Shown: positions 1-8,296 of the stretch, piece by piece | How the letters are laid out: each line of letters starts with the position of its first letter | Position numbering within the stretch: position 1 is the stretch's first letter | NCBI GenBank assembly: GCA_029777945.1 | Contig: JAKORG010000004.1 | Span: forward strand, 31,247 to 95,246 | From: Deltaproteobacteria bacterium | GTDB lineage: Bacteria; Desulfobacterota; Syntrophorhabdia; Syntrophorhabdales; Syntrophorhabdaceae | Direction: 5' to 3' | Length of the DNA stretch: 64,000 nt | The notes under the pieces: generated by a model | What the model saw: only the letters and a program-made list of their open reading frames with translations | Databases searched by the model: none | What the model was told of the DNA's origin: nothing | Made by a program: the position numbers and the translations under genes

Positions 1-2900
1 AAAGATCAATACTTGATTTTTTTGAAAGTATCAAATCGCCAAAGGGAAAAAGGCAAAAGATTGAAAAATTTAAGGAAAGTTTAGAAGAAATAGATAAATA
101 TTTTAAATCAGGTTATCTTCTTCCAATGCCGAAAAAAATTAAAAATCCTTTTTCAGATGATTTTCTAAAAGATGAAAATGAAAGTAGCTTAACCAGTATA
201 AATAACTTTTTTGTTTTACTGGAACCTTTCATGGAAAAAATAGAAAACCTTTCTGTTTTTTATGACAGAAAGCTCTCTTTTTTAAAAAAAATGTTTCTCG
301 ATTATTTAAAAAAAGAACTGGACAAAAGAAAACAAATCCTAAATACCCGTTCCTTTGATGACCTTCTTATCGATGTGCACAGGGCAATATCTGGCTTTTA
401 TGGAAAAGCCCTTAAAGAAGAAATAAGTAAAAAATACAGGGCAATACTTATCGATGAATTTCAGGATACAGATCCCCTTCAATATGAAATAATAAGACAC
501 ATTTATCACACAGGGAAGACCGTTGTATTTATCATTGGAGATCCTAAACAATCCATATATGGTTTTAGGGGTGCAGATGTATTTTCTTATATAAAGGCAG
601 CCAATGATGCAAATGGACGCTGGACCCTTGAATTTAACTATAGGTCTTCCAAAAGGCTTATAAAGGCAGTAAATACACTTTTCGAAAATGTGAAAAATCC
701 TTTTATATTCAGGGAACTTGACTTTAAACCAGTTAAGGCAGCAGAGACAGACAATCAGGGTGATTTAATAGTAAAGGGGAAAACGGATCCATCACCTTTA
801 AAGATATGGTTTTTAGAAAACAAAGAGAAAAAACCCATAAAGGTGAACGATGCAATAGATAGAATATCAAAGGCAGTTGCGCAGGAGATTGTAAGTTTAT
901 TGTATATGGGAGAAAAAAAAGAGGCTCTAATCGATAACAAACCAATAACAGCAAAGGATATAGCGGTGATTGTAAGAAAAAACGAGGAGGCAAGTAAGAT
1001 ACAAGATGCCCTAAATAGAGTAGGCATACCAGGGGTTATATATACTACAGATAGTGTGTTTTCAAGCGATGAGGCAAAGGAGATACTTAGGATCATCTCT
1101 GCTATAAACGAGCCGAACGATGAATCAAAGGTAAAAAGTGCCCTTGCAACAGAGATAATGGGTTATACTGGTGATGGACTTTTGGAAATCATGGAAGACG
1201 AAAAAAAGTGGAATAATTGTTTAGAAAAATTCGAATCTTACAGGAATCTATGGTTATTTTCAGGTTTTATAACAATGGCAAGGTCTTTCATCTCCAGTGA
1301 AAGGGTAAAAAGCAGGCTTATATCAATGGAAAACGGGGAGAGAAAGCTAACAAATGTTTTACATATTATTGAACTCATACACAGGGCGTGCACCGAGCAT
1401 AAGTTAAACATAGAGGGCGCTTTGAAATGGCTCAACAAAAAGATAGAGAGGGAACAGGGCTCAAAATCAGAAGAATATCAGATGAGGCTTGAGACCGATG
1501 AAGAGGCAGTGAAGATTTTAACGATTCATAGGAGTAAGGGCCTCGAATTTCCAATTGTGTTCTGCCCCTTTAACTGGAGGAAGACAGGGTCAAACAGTAA
1601 TCAAATAACAGTGTTTCACGATGAAAAAAATAATTACTCTTTAACGATTGATATTCGTCCAAATCCCGATGAATCATCGAAAAAGCACATGGAGATAGAA
1701 GAACTCGCAGAAGACATCAGGTTACTCTATGTTTCTTTAACGAGGGCAAAAAAGAGATGTTATCTTGTATGGGGCAGGATTAACAAAGCAGACGATTCTG
1801 GACTTGCCTATGTTATTTATTCTCCTTCTGAAAACAATAAAGACTTTTTCATAGAAGGGCATCATGGAAAAAATCTAACCGATGAAGGTGTAAAATCTAT
1901 TTTAAACAGTCTTGTTGAAAGGTCTTTTGGCACCATTGAGGTTATACCTATGCCTGAATATGATGGAAAAATGTATATACCCATGTCCACCAAAGTCGAA
2001 TTTTTAAATCCTAAAACATTTAAAGGTACCATTGATAAAACGTGGGGAGTTGTAAGTTTTTCATCCCTCGTATCAAAAAGGCCTCAATCTGCAGAACTGG
2101 CAGACAGGGATGAAGACATTATGCATCATCTTTTGCCTTTTCCAAAACCTGTTGGGAAAAAAGATATATTTAACTTTCCTTATGGCACAAAGGCAGGGCT
2201 TTTTATCCATGATGTCCTTGAACATTTAGATTTTTCTTTAAAAGACTATGAAGGTTTTTTAAGGCTTATTGATGAAAAACTATGGCAGTATGGTTTTGAG
2301 AAAGATTGGCTTGGTGTAATCTCAGAAAAACTTAAGGAATTATTTAATAAGATTCTAAAATCAAACCATGATACCTTTACCTTATCGATAGTGGATAATA
2401 AAAAAAGATTAAGTGAACTGGAGTTTTATCTTCCCATAAACATGATTGATGCCAGCGGATTAGGAGAAATCTTTGATAAATATAGGCCTTTTTCCAGTAG
2501 TTTGGATTTAAAAGCACTTATCAAAGCCCTTGGATTTACCGCTATGTGTGGTATGATGAGGGGGTTTATAGACATGGTATTTGAGCATAATGGCAGATAC
2601 TATATTGTAGATTGGAAGTCAAATTTTCTTGGTGATAGAATTGAGGATTATGACATAGAAAATATCAAAAAAGTGATGTTAGAGGAGTATTATTTTCTCC
2701 AGTATCACCTTTATACCCTTGCTTTACATAGGTTTTTATCCTTTAAAAAAAGGGATTATGCCTATGAAAAACATTTCGGTGGAATTTTTTATATTTTTAT
2801 CCGCGGCATAACCTACAACGCAGACCAAAACGGTATATTTTTCGATCTACCTGAAAAAACCGTTATTGAAGAATTAGAAAATTATTTAACGGTGCATTGA
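1..2900 (+). CDS. recB: RecB, exonuclease V beta subunit (5' partial)
   Basis: Large helicase-nuclease subunit of RecBCD, which resects double-strand breaks. The frame is open from base 3 with no stop, so the gene begins before the window; the Walker A region is absent and must lie upstream, and the first ATG at 126 is internal. Visible UvrD-type motifs, numbered from that ATG, are LIDEFQDTD (about residue 107), GDPKQSIYGFRG (about 137), FNYRSS, TIHRSKGLEFP (about 470) and LLYVSLTRAKK. The C-terminal nuclease domain shows GFIDMVFEH...VDWKSN and the LQYHLYTLALHRFL helix typical of RecB rather than AddA. recD follows after 1 nt, so recC is expected upstream. Confidence 0.93.
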   Translation, partial: RSILDFFESIKSPKGKRQKIEKFKESLEEIDKYFKSGYLLPMPKKIKNPFSDDFLKDENESSLTSINNFFVLLEPFMEKIENLSVFYDRKLSFLKKMFLDYLKKELDKRKQILNTRSFDDLLIDVHRAISGFYGKALKEEISKKYRAILIDEFQDTDPLQYEIIRHIYHTGKTVVFIIGDPKQSIYGFRGADVFSYIKAANDANGRWTLEFNYRSSKRLIKAVNTLFENVKNPFIFRELDFKPVKAAETDNQGDLIVKGKTDPSPLKIWFLENKEKKPIKVNDAIDRISKAVAQEIVSLLYMGEKKEALIDNKPITAKDIAVIVRKNEEASKIQDALNRVGIPGVIYTTDSVFSSDEAKEILRIISAINEPNDESKVKSALATEIMGYTGDGLLEIMEDEKKWNNCLEKFESYRNLWLFSGFITMARSFISSERVKSRLISMENGERKLTNVLHIIELIHRACTEHKLNIEGALKWLNKKIEREQGSKSEEYQMRLETDEEAVKILTIHRSKGLEFPIVFCPFNWRKTGSNSNQITVFHDEKNNYSLTIDIRPNPDESSKKHMEIEELAEDIRLLYVSLTRAKKRCYLVWGRINKADDSGLAYVIYSPSENNKDFFIEGHHGKNLTDEGVKSILNSLVERSFGTIEVIPMPEYDGKMYIPMSTKVEFLNPKTFKGTIDKTWGVVSFSSLVSKRPQSAELADRDEDIMHHLLPFPKPVGKKDIFNFPYGTKAGLFIHDVLEHLDFSLKDYEGFLRLIDEKLWQYGFEKDWLGVISEKLKELFNKILKSNHDTFTLSIVDNKKRLSELEFYLPINMIDASGLGEIFDKYRPFSSSLDLKALIKALGFTAMCGMMRGFIDMVFEHNGRYYIVDWKSNFLGDRIEDYDIENIKKVMLEEYYFLQYHLYTLALHRFLSFKKRDYAYEKHFGGIFYIFIRGITYNADQNGIFFDLPEKTVIEELENYLTVH

Positions 2901-2901
2901 A

Positions 2902-4671
2902 ATGTTCGATACGAATAATATGCCTTTTAAAGGCATTCAAAAGTATTTTGCAGATTTTATGGTTTCTTTATCAGATAATCTACGGGAAAGAGAAAAATAT
3001 CATCTATGGCTTGCCTCAATCCTTTTAGTTGATTTTGTAAAAAAAGGTCATATCTGTATTGATCTTAAAGATTTTGCAGAAAGAGAGTTTACCATAGATG
3101 AAGATGGGACATCCTTTTCCATCAAGTGCCCTTCTTTAGAAACATGGATAGATGCATTAAAAAAGGCAGAAGTAGTAGGCACATCAGATGAATTTAGGCC
3201 TTTGATACTAAGGAACGAAAGAATGCTTTACCTTAATCGATATTGGCAGTACGAAAAAGTTTTTGTTGCAAAGATGTTACAAAAAATAAGTTTAAAACCT
3301 GCCAAATTGGATAATTCCTTAATAATGCCCATTATAAACAGACTATTTCCTGAAACAGATGAGGATGATAAAGATATGCAGAAGATGGCGGCAATAAATG
3401 CAGTGGAAAACAATTTTCTCGTCATCTCCGGTGGACCTGGAACAGGTAAGACATTTACCATTTCAAAGATACTTGCCCTATTAATAGAGGCAGGTTCAGG
3501 GAATCTATCCATAGCCCTTGCAGCACCCACAGGAAAGGCAGCGGCAAGACTCAAGGCAATGATAAAAGATTTAAAGATGAAAATAGATTGTCCAGAATAT
3601 GTAAGGGCAAATATGCCTGAAGAGGTTTATACCATACACAGGCTACTGGGATTATCATATAGAACAAGGAGATTTGAGTTTAATGAAAAAAATCCCCTTC
3701 CATATGATGTTGTTATAGTTGATGAAGGATCTATGGTTGACTTGCCCCTTATGTCAAAATTATTGGAGGCAATAAAAGATAGCACAAAGATCATCCTCGT
3801 AGGTGATAAGGACCAGCTTTCATCTGTGGAGCCTGGTGCTGTATTTGGTGAACTCTGTGAGACAATTCAGGATATGCCAAACATGATAGTAATATTAAAG
3901 AAAAATTTCCGTTTTGGCAGAGATAGTGGAATCAATAGATTGGCGGAACTTATAAAAGAAGGTAATGGTCATGAGGCAATGCATCTTATAAAGGAAGGAA
4001 GACTGGAAAATATAAGCTGGCGTGAAGTGGAATCCCAAAGTCATCTAAGATTGATGATAGAAAATTATATTGTTGAACGTTATACTTCTTTTTTTGACGC
4101 ATCCAGCAGTATTGAAGAGGCCTTTTTACATTTCGATAAGTTTCATGTGCTGTGCGCATTAAGACACGGTCCTTTTGGCATTCTCGCCATAAACGACCTT
4201 ATAGAAAAGGCATTATCAGATAAAAAGATTATCAGGGCCTTTAAAAAATGGTATAGGGGAAAGCCCATTATGATAACTGCAAACGATTACTCACTGAAAT
4301 TGTTTAACGGAGATACAGGTATTATCTTTGAAGACCCTGAAAATAGTGATTTTTTAAAGATTTTTTTTAAAACAGAAGAAGGGTTAAAAAAGATTGCGCC
4401 ACAAAGGATTGCTGATTTTGAAACAGCTTACGCCATAACTGTGCACAAAAGCCAGGGTTCAGAATTCGATGATATTGTTTTTATTCTTTCTGACACATCT
4501 TCTGAGATCTTTACACGGGAATTAATATACACTGCTATCACAAGGGCAAAAAGAAGCATTGAGATTTGGGGCAATGAGCAGTTATTTATAGAGGCCATTA
4601 AAAAAAGAATAGAGAGGAAATCAGGGATAAAGGATGCGTTCCTGCAAAATAAGAAAACCTGTGATTTTTAA
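2902..4671 (+). CDS. recD: RecD, exonuclease V alpha subunit
   Basis: 5'-3' superfamily 1 helicase subunit of RecBCD, 589 residues, close to the usual length of about 600. The Walker A motif GGPGTGKT lies near residue 177, Walker B-like VDEGSMVD near 273, then LVGDKDQLSSVEPGAVFGEL, and the C-terminal VHKSQGSEFD and YTAITRAKR motifs. The N-terminal 150 residues correspond to the RecB/RecC contact region. It starts 1 nt after the recB stop, implying translational coupling. It converges with the minus-strand E1-like gene, whose stop lies 8 nt away, with no obvious terminator between them. Confidence 0.93.
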   Translation: MFDTNNMPFKGIQKYFADFMVSLSDNLREREKYHLWLASILLVDFVKKGHICIDLKDFAEREFTIDEDGTSFSIKCPSLETWIDALKKAEVVGTSDEFRPLILRNERMLYLNRYWQYEKVFVAKMLQKISLKPAKLDNSLIMPIINRLFPETDEDDKDMQKMAAINAVENNFLVISGGPGTGKTFTISKILALLIEAGSGNLSIALAAPTGKAAARLKAMIKDLKMKIDCPEYVRANMPEEVYTIHRLLGLSYRTRRFEFNEKNPLPYDVVIVDEGSMVDLPLMSKLLEAIKDSTKIILVGDKDQLSSVEPGAVFGELCETIQDMPNMIVILKKNFRFGRDSGINRLAELIKEGNGHEAMHLIKEGRLENISWREVESQSHLRLMIENYIVERYTSFFDASSSIEEAFLHFDKFHVLCALRHGPFGILAINDLIEKALSDKKIIRAFKKWYRGKPIMITANDYSLKLFNGDTGIIFEDPENSDFLKIFFKTEEGLKKIAPQRIADFETAYAITVHKSQGSEFDDIVFILSDTSSEIFTRELIYTAITRAKRSIEIWGNEQLFIEAIKKRIERKSGIKDAFLQNKKTCDF

Positions 4672-4679
4672 AATTAACC

Positions 4680-5426
4680 CTAAATTTTTTTGCCACATGT
4701 GGGACATTCTGGGTTTTTTTCTATAATTAGTTCTTTGAACTCCATATCCATACCTGAGAAATAAAGTAACCTTCCCTTTAATGTGCCTTCAATGCCCAGT
4801 ATTATTTTTATTGCTTCCATAGCCTGAATAGATGCAATAACACCTGGTGCAGGGCCTATAACTCCAACTGTTTCTGTCTTTTTTACGTCCTTTGGAAATA
4901 TGCAATCAAAACAGGCCGTGTCAGGGGGTATAAAGGTGGTAACCATACCATTAAAACTATCTACACCCCCATAAATAAATGGGATGGATCTGGCAATGGA
5001 TATTTTATTAAGTATCTTTCTTGTTTTTATATTATCAGTGGCATCGACTATAATATGGGCATCACCTATAAGGTCGAAAGCATTTGTTTCGTTCAATTCT
5101 GTTGTTATAGCCTCTATATTACAATGGGGATTAAGTTTTTTTAGTTTATAAAGCCCGGAAACTGTCTTTTCTTTGCCCAAATCATCAGTCCAGTGGATAA
5201 TCTGGCGGTTAAGATTTGAGATATCCACCACATCTTTGTCTATGATCTTTATACTACCAATGCCTGCTGCAACGAGATATTGAGAGGATATAGAACCGAG
5301 ACCCCCAAAGCCTGCAATGAAAATCTTTGATTTTTTTAGTTTTTTCTGTCCATTTTTACTAATTGCAGGTATAATTATCTGCCTCTTATATCTTTCCAAT
5401 TCTTTTTTTGATAAAACCACATTCAT
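4680..5426 (-). CDS. ThiF/MoeB/HesA-family adenylyltransferase (E1-like)
   Basis: Probably activates the C-terminal glycine of a ubiquitin-like sulfur carrier (MoaD or ThiS type) by adenylation. The 248 residues include the nucleotide-binding loop GFGGLGS (about 40), DKDVVDISNLNRQ with the conserved arginine finger region (about 64), DATDN (about 125) and two CxxC pairs (CFDC, and CPTC at the C-terminus) that form the family zinc site. There is no rhodanese domain. The ATG has an AAGG element upstream. No carrier or molybdopterin/thiamine gene is adjacent, so MoeB and ThiF cannot be told apart here. Confidence 0.85.
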   Translation of the reverse strand: MNVVLSKKELERYKRQIIIPAISKNGQKKLKKSKIFIAGFGGLGSISSQYLVAAGIGSIKIIDKDVVDISNLNRQIIHWTDDLGKEKTVSGLYKLKKLNPHCNIEAITTELNETNAFDLIGDAHIIVDATDNIKTRKILNKISIARSIPFIYGGVDSFNGMVTTFIPPDTACFDCIFPKDVKKTETVGVIGPAPGVIASIQAMEAIKIILGIEGTLKGRLLYFSGMDMEFKELIIEKNPECPTCGKKI

Positions 5427-5440
5427 TTATCTACCTTATT

Positions 5441-5460
5441 CGTAAGAATTCGTAAGAATT
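5441..5460. repeat. 10-bp tandem direct repeat in a divergent intergenic region
   Basis: CGTAAGAATT occurs twice head to tail, preceded by ATT. It sits just upstream of the minus-strand E1-like gene, within 10-30 nt of its start, and about 50 nt upstream of the proposed promoter of the bS22-like gene. It could be an operator or simple slippage; nothing else supports a function. Confidence 0.4.
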
Positions 5461-5509
5461 TTAACAAAATAGAATTATAAATCAAAGAGAAATTCATTAC
5501 ATTATTTCA

Positions 5510-5538
5510 TTGCTTACAAACGATTTTTTTTGTAATAT
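5510..5538 (+). promoter_or_regulatory. Candidate sigma-70 promoter for the bS22-like gene and pfk
   Basis: TTGCTT, a 17-nt spacer and TAATAT fit a sigma-70 promoter reading towards the small ribosomal-protein-like gene at 5604. Assigned by eye only. Confidence 0.4.
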
Positions 5539-5603
5539 AACGACACCGTAATTTTTTATTATAAAAAGATACAGGAAAATTAATTCTAAAAAAGGAGAGT
5601 CTC

Positions 5604-5696
5604 ATGGGAAGTGTTTTAAAGTGGCGGAGAAAAAAAATTAGAAAACACAAATATAAAAAACTTAGAAGAAGAACAAGATACCAGAGAAGAAAATAA
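5604..5696 (+). CDS. Small basic ribosomal protein of the AURKAIP1/COX24 (bS22-like) family
   Basis: A 30-residue, very basic protein starting MGSVLKWRRKK and ending in an R/K/Q-rich tail (RRRTRYQRRK). It resembles the AURKAIP1/COX24 domain (DUF1713) peptides found in Bacteroidetes and Deltaproteobacteria and the bS22 peptide seen in mycobacterial 30S structures; the mitochondrial counterpart is mS38. A GGAG Shine-Dalgarno at 5594-5597 is correctly spaced. The frame is too short for default gene callers. The pfk gene starts 29 nt downstream, so the two may be cotranscribed. Family assignment rests on remembered sequence similarity (MGSV start and basic tail). Confidence 0.8.
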   Translation: MGSVLKWRRKKIRKHKYKKLRRRTRYQRRK

Positions 5697-5725
5697 AAAA
5701 GTAAGTTTTGAAGAGAGGGGTTATT

Positions 5726-6976
5726 ATGAACAAAGGTCTTATAGGAATTGTGGTAGGAGGAGGGCCAGCCCCTGGCATTAACGGTGTAATAAGCTCGGCT
5801 GCTATTGAGGCCATAAACCATGGCAAAAAAGTAGTAGGAATTGTAGGTGGTTTTAAGCCTCTTCTTGAAGGGGATACAAAAAGCGTCCTTCCCCTTACCA
5901 TAGACCTTGTCTCCCGTCTCCATACAACAGGCGGTTCAATACTCAGAACATCCCGGGACGCACCTAATTATGTAAAAAAGAATTTTAAGACCTTGATGGC
6001 AACACTCAAAAAGATAGGCATAACAGACCTAATAACAATTGGGGGTGAAGGCACCCTCTTTATGGCAAAGTGGATAGAACAGGAGGCAAGGGGTGCGATA
6101 AACGTTGTCCACACTCCAAAAACAATAGACAATGATATTCCGTTGCCAGGTGGTTTTTCTACATTTGGTTACCAAACAGCAAGGCATGTAGGCGTAGAAA
6201 TAGTAAAAAATATTATGGAAGATTCAAGGACCATGGGTAGATGGTATTTTATAACCACAATGGGTCGCTATACAGGTCATCTCGCTTTGGGTATTGGAAA
6301 GGCAGCAGGGGCAACGATTACCTTGATCCCTGAAGAATTTATGGAAAAAAGATTATCTTTTAAAAAGGCTGCCGATATTTTGACAGGCTCTATAATAAAG
6401 AGATTGTCCATGGGCCGGGACCATGGCGTTGCCATTATAGCAGAAGGCATAGCAGAGAAATTTGACATAGATGAATTGGGTAGATACGAAGACCTTGAGA
6501 CAAACGAAAAGGGTGGTATTAGATTGTCCGATATACTTTTAGGAAGGGTGCTTAAAAATTTTGTTATAGAAACACTGAGGTCCTTTGGTATTAATGTCAC
6601 CATTGTTGATAAAAATATAGGTTATGAATTGAGGGCAGCAGAGCCCATACCTTTTGACATCGAATACACGAGAAATTTAGGTTACGGTGCCATCCATTTT
6701 CTTTTAAGGGGTGGAACAGGTGCAGTAATTGCATTTTATGAAGGAAATATAAGACCCATTCCTTTTGTAGAGTTATTCGATTATAACACGGGCAAGGCAA
6801 AGGTGAGATATGTGGATATGACATCTAAGTCTTATGAGGTAGCTAGAAATTATATGATAAGGCTTGAAAAGGAAGACTTTGAACCGGAAAGATTAAAAGA
6901 GATTGCCCGAGTAACAAACCTTTCACCAAAGGCATTTAAAGAGAGGTTTTATTATCTCTTTGAATCAAAGGAATAG
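5726..6976 (+). CDS. pfkA: 6-phosphofructokinase
   Basis: Phosphorylates fructose 6-phosphate, the committed step of glycolysis. The 416-residue protein has the N-terminal phosphate loop GGGPAPGIN, IGGEGTL (about residue 97), the catalytic PKTIDNDIP (about 119) and TTMGRYTGH (about 163). In Escherichia coli PfkA numbering it keeps Gly104, which favours ATP, with Lys124, a pairing seen in plant-type ATP enzymes; pyrophosphate enzymes have Asp at 104. Asp103 is replaced by Glu. ATG 5726 is chosen over the TTG at 5708 because GAGGGG lies at the right distance. The phosphoryl donor remains uncertain. Confidence 0.82.
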   Translation: MNKGLIGIVVGGGPAPGINGVISSAAIEAINHGKKVVGIVGGFKPLLEGDTKSVLPLTIDLVSRLHTTGGSILRTSRDAPNYVKKNFKTLMATLKKIGITDLITIGGEGTLFMAKWIEQEARGAINVVHTPKTIDNDIPLPGGFSTFGYQTARHVGVEIVKNIMEDSRTMGRWYFITTMGRYTGHLALGIGKAAGATITLIPEEFMEKRLSFKKAADILTGSIIKRLSMGRDHGVAIIAEGIAEKFDIDELGRYEDLETNEKGGIRLSDILLGRVLKNFVIETLRSFGINVTIVDKNIGYELRAAEPIPFDIEYTRNLGYGAIHFLLRGGTGAVIAFYEGNIRPIPFVELFDYNTGKAKVRYVDMTSKSYEVARNYMIRLEKEDFEPERLKEIARVTNLSPKAFKERFYYLFESKE

Positions 6977-6979
6977 TTT

Positions 6980-8296
6980 TTACTGACCATCGTCCGTTCT
7001 TCCATGTCTTTCAAATGGGATAAAAAGGATTTTTATCCTTTTTTTATCAATGCCTAATATGCCGGAGAGTAATTCAAAACCTATTCCATCTAAATCTTTT
7101 TTAATTTCCAGTAAAAAGGCAAAGCGTGTTTTCCATGTATTTTCGGTTTCCTCTTTAGTGAATAGACCGTATAAAAGATTGTTTGTGACTTTATCACCTG
7201 TTTTTTTTCTTTGAAAAAGGGTAATGAGTGGTTTTAAAATTATATCTATCCCTTCGTGTCTAAAGGGCAGTATTGAAGGAAAATAGAAATTGTGATCATC
7301 GCCAGTGTTTCTATATTCAAAAAAAGGCCATATATTTAAAAAAGTGGCTTTTTCTTCTTCCATATATCGGTTTAATATAAAATAAGACCTGTTAATATAT
7401 TTTCTTTCACCTAAAAACCACTCAGAATCTCTATATATGGGCCATAGTATTGAATACTTCACATCTTTTTCATTTTTTTCATAGTTAAATAAAGGGAAAA
7501 AGCCAAATCCTTCTCTATCCTCACCTTCTATTTTTTTGAATATTGGCCATATTATGTCTGTTTGGGTTTTATATTCTGTTTTACTTATCGTATATAATGG
7601 CCACATAATGGATTTAAACTTGCTTTTTTTCGATTCAGCATCCATGTAAAAAGGTAATGCATAGAATGAACGGAAAGGGTCATCGGTATTTAGACCCCGC
7701 TCGATTTTAAAAAACACAGGCCACAGAAAAAACCCCGAATTACTGACACCTTCTATCTCTCTAAACCCGAATACAGGCCAGAACTTCATGCCCTTTTCTT
7801 TGCCGGAGTAGATAGTAAAAAATGGCCAAAGGATATTTGTTTTTTTTGCGTCTTTTATCTCTGAATAACTGTATAAAGGCCACAGAAAAAACCCCATTTC
7901 ATCTTTATTGAATCTGTCATAGAGCTTTCCGTATACAGGAAACATACCGAAGTAGCTACCTTTTTTTGATTCTCCCCAGAAAAAAGGAAAAAAAGCGGTA
8001 TTTCCAGTATCATCTCCACTTTTTCTTACATAAAATGGAATAAAATAGGACATGTCCTTTGTGCTTTTGCCTAAAGGAAAAAGATATCTGTATATACCCT
8101 CTTCTTTAGAATCATAGGAAAATAGGATGGGTCTAACCGCTACAGTAGTTTTTCCTTCATCCTTTTTATAGGAAAAAAGTGGGCCTATGAAGTTTTTTTC
8201 TCCATCGAGTTCCCATAACAAAGGCCAGAGCGACCAGGCAACAGATGGAATAGAAAAAGCTATAATAAATATGGTGATTAATAATATCCGTCTCAA
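6980..8296 (-). CDS. Exported WP-repeat protein of unknown function, coupled to mlaD
   Basis: Not recognised as a named family. The 438 residues begin with a signal peptide (RRILL, hydrophobic stretch, cleavage near VAWS) and then carry about ten repeats, each 20-35 residues long, centred on W/F-P-[LIVF]-[FY] (LWPLY, LWPFF, FWPVF, LWPVF, MWPLY, IWPIF, LWPIY, IWPFF). Alternating aromatic and charged residues suggest beta strands, perhaps a barrel or solenoid in the outer envelope. Its TTG start overlaps the mlaD stop (TTGA), so it is translationally coupled to lipid-transport genes. A partner role in that transport is inferred from position only. Confidence 0.75.
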   Translation of the reverse strand: MRRILLITIFIIAFSIPSVAWSLWPLLWELDGEKNFIGPLFSYKKDEGKTTVAVRPILFSYDSKEEGIYRYLFPLGKSTKDMSYFIPFYVRKSGDDTGNTAFFPFFWGESKKGSYFGMFPVYGKLYDRFNKDEMGFFLWPLYSYSEIKDAKKTNILWPFFTIYSGKEKGMKFWPVFGFREIEGVSNSGFFLWPVFFKIERGLNTDDPFRSFYALPFYMDAESKKSKFKSIMWPLYTISKTEYKTQTDIIWPIFKKIEGEDREGFGFFPLFNYEKNEKDVKYSILWPIYRDSEWFLGERKYINRSYFILNRYMEEEKATFLNIWPFFEYRNTGDDHNFYFPSILPFRHEGIDIILKPLITLFQRKKTGDKVTNNLLYGLFTKEETENTWKTRFAFLLEIKKDLDGIGFELLSGILGIDKKRIKILFIPFERHGRTDDGQ

